From positions 310,001-374,000 of the forward strand of contig OZ025866.1 of NCBI GenBank assembly GCA_964019425.1: a DNA stretch of 64,000 nucleotides, in the 5' to 3' direction. The stretch comes from Flectonema sp. DT1601 (taxonomy: Eukaryota > Euglenozoa > Diplonemea > Diplonemida > Diplonemidae). The position numbers were made by a program, and so were the translations under genes. Shown one piece after another: positions 14,006 through 22,845 of the stretch. Below the pieces are notes generated by a model. The model did no database searches, was not told the origin of the DNA, and was given only the letters and a program-made list of their open reading frames with translations. The stretch's first letter is position 1. Every line of letters starts with the position of its first letter.

Positions 14006-15265
14006 ATGGTAGACGCCAACACCCGTCAACGAATGGCCTTAATGAGAATGGTCAGAAAAGTTGAGGCGGAAACAGCTGCTGAATCCGGACCAGTAAAACC
14101 ACGAAGAGACATGAACCAACCCGAAGTCGCTTCGAAGATCAGAACAGCCCTCGACAATAAGCAAGTTTCGACTGTAAAAGAGTGGATGATGCACGTTGGA
14201 TGCCCTAACGACATGAGAGTCAGAGTTTGGCCACTTCTGATGGAAATCGTACCAAATAATGAAGCTGCTGAGGTCATAAAACACGTTTATTCTCAGGAAT
14301 ACGAGGACGATCTCCGATGCGCTGAAGCCTTAGGAACACACATCAAGCCAAACAACGCAGACTTAAGTAGTAGAATAGAAGTAATAAATACACCACCAAG
14401 TGCTTCAAAGCAATTACCATCACAGTCGACTGATAGTATACCGTATGCTCAAAGACCCACGTTGTTAAGTTTGAAAGAGCAAGGACGTGCGATAGAGTTG
14501 GGGAATTGTTATTATTGTGGAGAACCTGGTCATTTTATCCGTGATTGCTGTCGATACTTCAAATCAAACCACCCACATCACTATAACGTACTCACGACTG
14601 TGTTGTTGAATCAGTATTTACAAAGTCATGTTGTCAGTCCTGTTTTTTTACCAAAATACAGCGTCGTTGAGATGCGTGATTCCCTAATATACCCCAATGG
14701 TCATCCGTGGTTCATGGATGAAGGAGGGGTATTGCTATGGCTTAGCGCATTAACATTTAGGTTACTTGAAGCTGTTCCAACACAAGCGATCGCATCGAGA
14801 ATGATAAGAAAACTGTTATCAACTTACAACATGTCTTGGCAAGCAAGGGTGTTATTGGTGGCGGAGGAGGCGACGACGAAAGTTTTATCACAGCTTGATC
14901 AGAATACAATTTCTCACGTGTCGGTTAATATGTCATTTCCAGAGAGTGGCAACACATTAAAACAACTTCTAACCGATATGCTCTGTCCTATTTTGGGATC
15001 TCTCGCAACCCTCACAAACCCAACTGAATTCGTCTCCAACGATGCCACACTCAGAATGTGGGATTCAATTTTATGGCAACCCGACCCATTACGATCACTT
15101 TCAGTATTAGTCATAGAGATGCTTCAGCCTTTGACAAAGAAACTAACCTCATTAAATAACTGGTCAGAGGTGACGAAATCAGCTTCTGAGTACATTCAGT
15201 CATTCGGTGATTGGGCAGATGAGACACAAAGACTTGCTTTAATGAGAGCCTGTGAAAATATCTAA
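14006..15265 (+). CDS. TBC-like protein with embedded CCHC zinc knuckle
   Basis: A single-exon frame of 419 residues. Around residues 63-76 the sequence GCPNDMRVRVWPLLM fits TBC (Rab-GAP) motif A (G-P-x-x-R-x-x-W-x-x-L). A segment near the C-terminus, LRMWDSILWQPDPLRSL, fits the late TBC segment (WDxxL...G..L). Between them CYYCGEPGHFIRDC (about residues 170-183) is an exact C-x2-C-x4-H-x4-C zinc knuckle, and its tail IRDCCRYF overlaps where TBC motif B (IxxDxxRT) should lie. TBC proteins accelerate GTP hydrolysis by Rab proteins; CCHC knuckles usually bind nucleic acid or protein. Motif C (YxQGM) was not seen, so GAP activity is doubtful. It may be a diverged TBC scaffold or an unrelated helical protein. 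The A-rich sequence before the ATG is typical of this window. Confidence 0.55.
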   Translation: MVDANTRQRMALMRMVRKVEAETAAESGPVKPRRDMNQPEVASKIRTALDNKQVSTVKEWMMHVGCPNDMRVRVWPLLMEIVPNNEAAEVIKHVYSQEYEDDLRCAEALGTHIKPNNADLSSRIEVINTPPSASKQLPSQSTDSIPYAQRPTLLSLKEQGRAIELGNCYYCGEPGHFIRDCCRYFKSNHPHHYNVLTTVLLNQYLQSHVVSPVFLPKYSVVEMRDSLIYPNGHPWFMDEGGVLLWLSALTFRLLEAVPTQAIASRMIRKLLSTYNMSWQARVLLVAEEATTKVLSQLDQNTISHVSVNMSFPESGNTLKQLLTDMLCPILGSLATLTNPTEFVSNDATLRMWDSILWQPDPLRSLSVLVIEMLQPLTKKLTSLNNWSEVTKSASEYIQSFGDWADETQRLALMRACENI

Positions 15266-15478
15266 TAAATACAAAACAGTAGTTTGCAAGCTTGCCCTTT
15301 ATGTTTTTTTTTTTTTTTTTAAAGTTAGTTAAGGATCTGTTCATCGAATATCGAAAAAAAAAAAAAAAAAAAAAAAAAGAAATCTTTTTAAAAAATATCA
15401 ACCAACTCTCTTTTCACATTAAATAGGAAAGCAGTTAAATGACCAGAGCTCTCTGCGGGGCAACCGCTTAGAGCGTTT
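15266..15478. other. Intergenic with paired T run and A run
   Basis: Forty bases past the TBC-like stop lie a run of about 20 T and, some 30 nt later, a run of about 24 A, which could pair in the transcript. TTCACATTAAATAG ending near 15427 is a possible splice acceptor that would place the whole SSU rRNA fragment inside the 5' UTR of the next gene. Confidence 0.4.
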
Positions 15479-15570
15479 CGTCCCTGCCATTTGTACACAC
15501 CGCCCGTCGTTGCTACCGATTGGCTGTGGGATAGAGCTGGGGGGAGAGAGCTCTCTGCGGGCAACCGCTT
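15445..15570 (+). repeat. Duplicated helix-44 tip sequence
   Basis: Bases 15445-15469 and 15547-15570 are the same sequence (starting AGAGCTCTCTGCGG) except for one extra G in the first copy. The second copy lies inside the SSU rRNA fragment, at what should be the tip of helix 44; the first lies just before the fragment. This suggests a local rearrangement of an rDNA piece. Confidence 0.75.
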
Positions 15571-15636
15571 TCGAATCCCAGCAATATTTCTCAGCTAGAG
15601 GAAGCAAACAGTCGTAACAAGGTTGCTGTAGGTGAA
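15479..15636 (+). rRNA. SSU (18S) rRNA 3'-domain fragment, helices 44-45
   Basis: TTGTACACACCGCCCGTCG at 15491-15509 is the universal SSU decoding-region sequence, and GTCGTAACAAGG at 15611-15622 followed by GCTGTAGGTGAA is the conserved 3' end. Between them GCTGTGGGAT...ATCCCAGCAAT can form the stem of helix 44. CTGCCATTTGTACACACC, CCCGTCGTTG and GCTGTAGG are kinetoplastid/diplonemid-like variants. The match stops abruptly inside helix 45, without the final CCTGC...GGATCA, and nothing upstream looks like the rest of 18S. It is an isolated piece about 88 bp before the ATG of the WASP-like gene: most likely rDNA-derived sequence inserted between genes, less likely a discrete rRNA segment. Confidence 0.85.
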
Positions 15637-15723
15637 GCTTCTTTTTGATGAGTAAAAACATCCGTAGAAAATGAAATTCATAAATACCTACAACAGTAAA
15701 GGTACACAAAAAAAAAAAAAAAA

Positions 15724-17607
15724 ATGATTGAAGTGGGAGAGTTCGCAATGGAGGCTCTGTTGGCCAGCATTGGTGTGAAGACAGAAAGAGAAGCACAAAC
15801 ACCACCCATGAAACATAGTGAAACAGGTATAAATGATAAGTCTCGTATAGCAGCTGGTGTCACAGCAGGTATCGCGAGTATGTATTTGGGAACTGCGATG
15901 CTCCGAAAGGCAGGAGGAGCAAAAGGAATTCCAACTGTCGTCGATGGGATCCCAACAGCGTCTCATTGTGTAGAAGATCTGACTCACAGAGAGAGAACTG
16001 GTTTCTCTGTTTCACACGGAAATTTACAAATCCACGAGTCTAAAAACAAAGGATGGTGTGCTACCCATCCCGACATCAGATTCGACCACACATCTGTACC
16101 AGACGGATGGATACCAACTGCTAGAGAAGTTCACAACTACGGAACCACTATTCTTGGCATGCCAGGCACCATCACTGAAGATGGTGAGGTCCGAATCAGA
16201 AATAATATCGACCTCGCATGTCGTGATCTAATTATAACATCAATTACTATAACTCGTCCTAAAGCAGCTGCTCTTCATGGATGGGTTCTCTGTGTTAGAA
16301 GTACAGTAGGAGCACAAAGTTATTATTATAATCAACAAACTGACGAAGTCGCTTGGTTCCTTCCTGATATACTCTCTTCAGTAGATGAACAGATTAAAGA
16401 TAAATATAAGCAGGCTACGGAAAGGTTGCTTCAAAAAGAAAAAGCAATCAATGAAATACAAGACGAGTGGGGAAGCAGTAGTAACGTGCCTCAGATCGCC
16501 AGATACACGCAGCCTAGTTTAGATGCGGATAAGTTCTCATCTATGACTACATCATCAGGTAGTCACACAAAGAAGGATCATTCTGACTTTATGTCTGTCT
16601 TGGAATCGTACGAAGCTCAAGTGAGCTCTCCAACATCGTCGATCGTCGCTGCTTCGTCACCTTCAGAAGTCTCATCGAGAGTAGTGCAGCAACCAGTGAG
16701 GCAGACAGCTATCAGCAGGATGGCTGCTCCTCCACAGCCGCCGCCACCACCACCAAGTAAACCACCTGTTATAGGCAAGCGTGTGGTGTCAGCTCCTCTT
16801 CCTCCTGTTGCGGCTCCTCCTCCTGTTGTGGCACCTCTTCCTCCTGTTGTGTCTGAAGCGAGTAATTATTCAACGCCTCCTGCACCTGGTGCGCCTCCGC
16901 CGCCACCCGCAGGGAGTACTTCAGCTCCGCCACCGCCACCTCGTGCAGGTGGTGTGCCGCCTCCACCACCGAAACCAGCAGTTGGAAGTATTCCGCCTCC
17001 TCCTCCTCGTGTGGGTGGTGTGCCCCCACCACCTCCTGTTGGGGGAGTTCCTCCACCTCCACCATCTGGAAAGAGTGCTCCAGCTAGTGGCGGGTCAGCA
17101 CGATCAGATCTGATGGATGCCATCTTGAAAGGGACAAAATTAAAATCCGTCTCCGCCTCGACTGTTGCAACAAAACCAGCTCCCCTCGATCCACATGCAG
17201 CTTTGATGGAATCAATCAGAAAGGGTGCTAAGGTAAGTATTTTCAGGTGTTGTTTTATTTATCCAAACCTTGCGCCATTGGAAGTAACCTACTTAAATGA
17301 CCTCCAAGTTTATTAAAAGTGTAGACCTCTCTCTCATATATATTCATCACAGCTAGTTGTGACTACACTATTGAACTGTAGGGTCTGTAGTAGTAGTCCT
17401 CACCAATATCGAAATAGTCTATACCACAGAGCGACACTGGTACTTCGATGATTAATAAAAAAAAAAAAAAAAAAAACAGCTTCGACCTGTTGAGCAATCA
17501 AAGGATAAGAAAGCGAGTAAGTTCAAAACTGGCGGAAACGCTTTGATGGCGGGAATTGAACAAGCGTTGAAGAAGAAAGTATGTTTTAATGTTGTTGTAG
17601 TTTAAGT

Positions 17608-17657
<50 letters not shown>

Positions 17658-17765
17658 GATGGGAAAGGAGGAGGGGAAAAATAACGAAATTAAATAAAAC
17701 AGTTTGCGAAAGTTCATGGAGACAGCAGTGACAGCTCGTCCAGCAGCTCTTCTTCTTTTGATTGA
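15724..17765 (+). CDS. WASP-type protein: WW-like, polyproline, two WH2, CA tail
   Basis: Exons are 15724-17232, 17481-17578 and 17703-17765 (introns GTAAGT...ACAG 248 nt and GTATGT...ACAG 124 nt). The N-terminal 190 residues are unrecognised. A WW-like segment (GW...YYYNQQTDEVAWFLP) lies at about 195-220, a polyproline tract at about 335-455, then WH2 actin-binding motifs SDLMDAILKGTKLKSV and AALMESIRKGAK|LRPVEQ, the second spanning intron 1. The next segment, ALMAGIEQALKKK plus FAKVHGDSSDSSS, looks like the central/acidic region that recruits Arp2/3, ending in Phe-Asp rather than the usual Trp. In the sequence as given exon 2 is 98 nt, so the second WH2 and the CA region are one base out of frame; without a shift the protein ends at 17546. 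Likely an actin nucleation-promoting factor. No WH1, CRIB or WAVE domain is visible. Confidence 0.65.
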
Positions 17766-17967
17766 TCTGTCTACTTGATTATAATAAATCAGTCCACAAC
17801 TAACTTACAGCTATTTAGTGAGTGCTGAAACACTCAATTTAAAAAAAAAAAAAAACAACAACAAACACAATTACGTTGAGGGTATATATGTTATTATTGA
17901 AGCACGTTGCCTTCTTTACTTTACTTTTTTTTTTTTAATTTATTTTTGTTCCTCAAATGCAATAATT

Positions 17968-17985
17968 GGTTCTTCTATTTCACAG
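17968..17985 (+). promoter_or_regulatory. Candidate spliced-leader acceptor
   Basis: TTGGTTCTTCTATTTCACAG ending at 17985 is a pyrimidine-rich acceptor 14 nt before the ATG at 18000. It differs from the A-rich 3' ends of most cis introns in the window and supports 18000 as the start. Confidence 0.5.
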
Positions 17986-17999
17986 ATATATAAAAAAAC

Positions 18000-18521
18000 A
18001 TGGAGGTCGCACCCTTGCTGTGTGACATCCAACATCGTCTTCATGAAACAATGAAGAAACAGTCTTTGGAATTGAGTGCAGGAACCCAAAGTACTGCAAA
18101 GCTTTCTGATTATATACGAAAGAGAGCATTTGGTACATCACGTTGTACCAGTGAAGTAAACGATTTAACTTTGTTCGGTGAATTTTCTCTGAACTCACAC
18201 GCAGTTTTATTATCATCAAATAAGAATACTCATATCGCCAAACAAGCTCTTGTGATTATAGCGACTTGGGTGATGAGTGTTTTGTATTGTGATGTTTTAA
18301 ATATTTTGCAGACGTCAGTTTTACAGTCAGATTCCCATTACGGACAAATGAAAGCCTCTCTCGGTGATAACAACGTTGGAGTGTTTACAAAAAAATTAAT
18401 TTATATCATTCTGAATGACAATACCGAATTAATTTCTGAAATATGGACCAATTGGATAAAACACACGAAATCAAAGATTGAAGAAGAACAAGTAGCAAAA
18501 CTACTTGCAGGGCATTCATAA
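18000..18521 (+). CDS. Hypothetical protein, 173 aa
   Basis: A single-exon frame with mixed amino-acid composition and a good upstream acceptor, so it is likely a real gene. No family is recognised. A hydrophobic stretch near residues 80-100 (ALVIIATWVMSVLYC) could be one membrane segment or a buried helix. The rest is mainly helical and polar, ending KIEEEQVAKLLAGHS. It lies between the WASP-like gene and the first AAAP transporter. Confidence 0.6.
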   Translation: MEVAPLLCDIQHRLHETMKKQSLELSAGTQSTAKLSDYIRKRAFGTSRCTSEVNDLTLFGEFSLNSHAVLLSSNKNTHIAKQALVIIATWVMSVLYCDVLNILQTSVLQSDSHYGQMKASLGDNNVGVFTKKLIYIILNDNTELISEIWTNWIKHTKSKIEEEQVAKLLAGHS

Positions 18522-18720
18522 TCAAAAGTTTTTTTTTTTTTTTTTTTAAATATATTTTTTTATTTACACGGTTTATTCGTTTTTTAACGCTTTTTGGTGA
18601 GTTTGTTTGTTTTTTTTGTTTCAATTGTCGCTGGGTCACCGTAATTGAAATCAAAAAAAAAAAAAAAAAAAAAGGTTATTTGTTTTATATATATTTAAAA
18701 AAAAGAAAAAAAAAAAAAAA

Positions 18721-21029
18721 ATGGCGGATAGTGATTGTGGAAGGTCTTCTCGATCTGGTAAGTCTGGTCGGTCGTTCGATGACCGTACGATCGTAACTCA
18801 AAGTGAAGCCGTCGTAGCAGCTGGTCAGTTTGGTGATAAAACTATAGGTATGCTGTCAGGATTCATGCTTTTAGTAAATAACGTAACAGGACCGGGTCTT
18901 GTTCAAATGCCACAAGTATTTAACAAGTCTGGTTGGTTCATGACTATCGCTAGTTTATTAATATGTTGGTGGGCGGCAGGGTTCTCTTGCACAATGATGT
19001 TGGAGGCCATGAAACGAATTCCTGGAAATTCAAAATTTGAACAACGAATAGAATTCACGACTCTCGCAAAGTATCATTTCGTTGGAAAATTAAAATTTAT
19101 GTATTACGCGACGTTGATTTGCTTTTTAATGTCTTTTTTGACAACGTTGGTGACTTCAGTGATTGAGAGTGCTCAAACAATGGATGAAGCACTTATAGAG
19201 CTGTTTGGAAAGAGTTGTGCTATTCAAATTTATAACAACGAATCGGCTTCAATAGGAGGGACGATGGGTCTTGATTGCATTCACGAATCATCTGAGGGAT
19301 CTGGAGAGTCTCCGTTTGGACCAAATGCGTACGTTATTAGCATAGGATTCGTGATCGTTCTCACCGTCGCATTGCCGCTCGGGTATTGGAATTTAGATGA
19401 TAATATTTGGGTTCAGAATTTCGCATTTTGCGGTCTCTGTTTCATTGTATCAGAGTGGTGTATTCAAGCTTTAGTCCACGGGATTGATTTCGAAGCCAAT
19501 AACGTTCCCGCGGTGGGTTCCGACCAATCACAAATCGGAACTGTTCTCTTCAACTACGCGTTCGTAACAACGATTCCTTCATGGGTAAATGAGAAGAAAG
19601 TAGGAGTCCCAATCAACAAGTCTATTTGGGCATCATCACTTCTTGGAACGACAATGTTTTTATTTACGGGATTATTGTGTGCTGGTGCATGGGATGCATC
19701 GAGTGGGAATTTGCTGTCGACTCTCACTAAGAGCTCCACTCCAGGAGTTGGTAAACTAACCAGAGCTCTCGCATACCTCTTCCCGATTGTCGCTTTAGTA
19801 ACGAGCATTCCAATTTTCAGTATTATTGTTAGATACAATTTACTGGAAAATAATTTATGTGGTCCGTTTTGGGCGGCGTTTTGGGGAGCAGTCTTCCCTT
19901 GGTTAGCAGCTATCGCCTTGTACACTGGAGACGCTTTAGACGATGTTGTGAACTGGTCTGGATTGTTGACAATAGTACCTCTCAACTTCGTATTACCTGC
20001 TTGGTTTTATATAGAATCCTTAACATGTCCTGCACAAGGTGGTGAGTATTTGGATGACGACGAAGCAGCAGAGGCAGGTTTAGAAACAGCTCTGCTATCT
20101 CATCATCAACACCCATGGCAGGTATCTGGCACAGGTTCGATTATTGAAGCGACTGGTAACTGGAATTGTGGTGACCTCGTACGAGTGTGGATACCTGGAC
20201 ATCAATGGGTCCCTGCTACAATCCTTAACGATCAGAATGAAGATGGTACCTATCCCGTCTCTTGTGAAGGACTTCAAGAAAACGAACGCAACATCGCTGC
20301 TTCAAATATCAGAACCCCTGCAGATATGCAATTTGGTCAACAACAAACTGACATTCAAGAAGAAGACGATCGCAGTATTATCGAAAACAAACCAATCGAA
20401 CACTTGTCACCTAAGAAATTGGTATGAAATTGGAATCACCTCTTCTCCCTTTTTTTTTTTTTTATGTTATTTTTAGTATTATAAAACTTTGTTACTATTT
20501 CTACATTCGCTCTCCCCCCTTTTGGTTTGCGAGAGCTGGTTATCTGAACAAACTGTCAAAAAGCAGTCTCCCCTTTTGTGTTATATGGACGGAATTTGCT
20601 TTTTTTGGAAAGAAATTGTTAACAAAATAAAATTAAAATAATCAAAATAATCAGGTTGAAAAACGCCACTTAAACGACCTTCAAATCAGACTTGACAGGT
20701 ACGAGCAAGAAATTGAGAGATTGAGAGAGGAAATCAACGCGTTCGTCGTTCTGTATCCTGGAGAAGGTGAGCAACTTACTTTAAAAAAACTTCATCAAAA
20801 AGAAATGAAAAAACTTCAACGACACGTTGACAGCATAATCAAGGACATGGAATCAACGAGGACAGGAAACATAGTTCTGTCTCCTGCTCAACGTGATGAA
20901 CTGTTTGCTGCGTTACCAACAAAAATGTCTACGAGATCGAAGGTAGTAACAGCTTGGATTTTAATCGTCGTTACAGTTCTTTTTAATTTGGTAGCCTTGG
21001 GTTACGCCATCAACAATGCTGCTAGTTAA
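18721..21029 (+). CDS. AAAP-type transporter with Tudor-like domain, coiled coil and C-terminal anchor (paralogue 1)
   Basis: Exons are 18721-20421 and 20655-21029; the 233-nt phase-0 intron (GTATGA...ATCAG) was placed by alignment to the paralogue at 41171. Product 691 residues. About ten membrane segments (residues 40-440) with FMLLVNNVTGPGLVQMP near the start are typical of amino acid/auxin permease-type (AAAP/SLC38-like) secondary carriers. After the last carrier helix comes a soluble domain (about 475-540: GDLVRVWIPGHQWVPATI) that looks like an SH3/Tudor/Agenet barrel, then a coiled coil (RYEQEIERLREEINAF) and a final hydrophobic helix (VVTAWILIVVTVLFNLVAL). This tail is unusual for the family and suggests tethering or regulation. 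A run of A abuts the ATG. Substrate unknown. Confidence 0.8.
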
Positions 21030-22239
21030 TATAAAAAAAAAAAAACAAGACGTCCAATGTCGCTGTGAAAGTTATATTTTTATTGAACAAATACGGTCAT
21101 CCTTCATTCACGTATTTAATGCTAATGTACTGGGGTGTTGTTATCGTACACAACTCATTATTTGGGTTTTTTTTTTTATAAAAGTTCTTTTTTTTCAAAA
21201 TAGTGAACTCTCAGATATACTTACGCGTAAAATGCCCAGATATCGGCTGCCACTTTTTTTTTTTTTTTTTTTTTTGTATTGGCATCAACACTAAAGCCAC
21301 AATTCGATGCTCCAGTTTCCTTTCGGAAATGTGATCAGTTATGGTTTGGTTGCATCTACTTTATTATTATTATTTATTTTTTTTTTTTTTTTTCTTGGTT
21401 TTCGTGACACAAACAAAATAACATCACAGGTGTTATATTACTATTTTCTGTATGGTTTTATAGAATCTGATAAGAACCTTTTTTTTTTTTTTTTCGCTCT
21501 ATTTTGTTCTTCAATCGTTGGATGTTTTCCCGCGTGTTTGTTTTTTTTTTTCCTTTTCGTCTTTCTTTGATATAAAAAAAAAAAAAGAGACGCATGTGCG
21601 GATAAGTTAGAAGCATTTAATTAATAAAAAAATGCCGAGTCTTTTTTTTACGTACTTACCTTGGTCAACTGTCTCATAAAATTACTAAATATTTTTTTTT
21701 CAACTAGTTAACTTTGATACGATATACATTTATTTATATAATTATAAATATGCTCAAATTGTTAACCCCCATCTACTCCCTTATTTTTTGTAAATCCTTT
21801 CTGCCTTGGCATTGCACTGTATGTCCTGTCTTGTGATCAGAAAGGTTTCAGGTGTGAGTTCGAATGTATTTTGCTCCACTTGCTCATTTCACTTATATAG
21901 TCTTTTACGGTCTATTTCTGACGAAGGCGACGGTCTCTATTTGTATTGCCTTGAAGTGAGATTTTCTTATACCAAGAAAAAAAAAAAAAAATAATAAAAA
22001 ATAAGAAACGTGAAACTGCGTTTTTTTATAGTTTTTTTTTTTTTTTTTTTTTTTTTGTTTTGGGAAAAAAAACATTATAATTCCACACAAAAAAATTATG
22101 AAAATGTCAGATCTCAACACAAAAAAGTTTTTGAAAATGGACAGCTATTTTTTTTTTTTATTTTTTTTTTAATGCTTTGCAGTGTATTTACGGAGATTTT
22201 AGTCGGATGGCCTTGCCTTTTTTTTTTTGTGGGGGTTAA

Positions 22240-22410
22240 AAAAAAATCCATGACCTTGGGCGATGCATGGGTCCCATATATGCACGCTTGCACTCCTGTC
22301 ATCGATGGTGTTGAGAACGAAGACTTACCTTTGAGGAACTTCAGGACGGAGAATACTCGTTCAGCCTCAACTGATATCACCAGGGAATTTACGCTTAGTG
22401 TGCCCTCAAG
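22240..22410 (-). mobile_element. hAT-like transposase C-terminal remnant
   Basis: On the minus strand this island encodes a stretch with ISVEAERVFSVLKFLKGK, which fits the hAT dimerisation motif (S-x-E-A-E-R-x-F-S-x-L-K), followed about 25 residues later by a basic KKKRQ segment as in hAT C-termini. No other part of a transposase and no terminal inverted repeats or target duplication were found, so it is at best a fragment of a plain DNA transposon. The match rests on one short motif. Confidence 0.4.
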
Positions 22411-22696
22411 TCGCTTCTCTGCCGCACCTGTGTCTGACAAGTGTGTTTGTGTAGTCCACTTGAGCAGTACCGGGGGGGTTTTTTTTTTGCTCTCCATTTT
22501 TGGAAACTTTTGTGTTGGGATCCGACATTATTATAACATTTGTGTGGAGTTTTTTTTCCCCCTTTTTTTTTTTTTTTTTCATTTATTAGGAAAACTCCTA
22601 ATTCTACAACAGATTCTGAAATCGTCAACTCATCACAACACGCGTTCATTGATATTCATATGGGGAGACTTAAATGTTTACGTGGTCCCTTAACTG

Positions 22697-22845
22697 AGAA
22701 GGGCAAACGCGATGAGTTGGACAGGCCTGACACCCTGAAGAGGGCTGGGTAAGGTGAACGGTCTGAGGAATGTGATTTTTTAAATTTTTTTGAAATCCAA
22801 ACTGTTGTTTTGTTGTCCTTACATATTTTTTTTTTTTTTTTTTTG
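22697..22845 (+). repeat. Dispersed repeat, copy A
   Basis: Shares GGCAAAC.CGATG, CAGGCCTGACACC and a downstream TTGTTGTCCT followed by a T run with 23983-24092. This copy has about 50 extra bases in the middle. The family is unknown. Confidence 0.55.

Noticed and set aside
17233-17245. Very short intron GTAAGTATTTTCAG
   Set aside because: Too short to splice, and the downstream sequence soon stops; the acceptor at 17480 completes the WH2 motif.
22010-22693. 227-residue plus-strand frame
   Set aside because: Begins with and is interrupted by poly-Phe from T runs, lacks any coherent domain, and overlaps the antisense transposase-like island.
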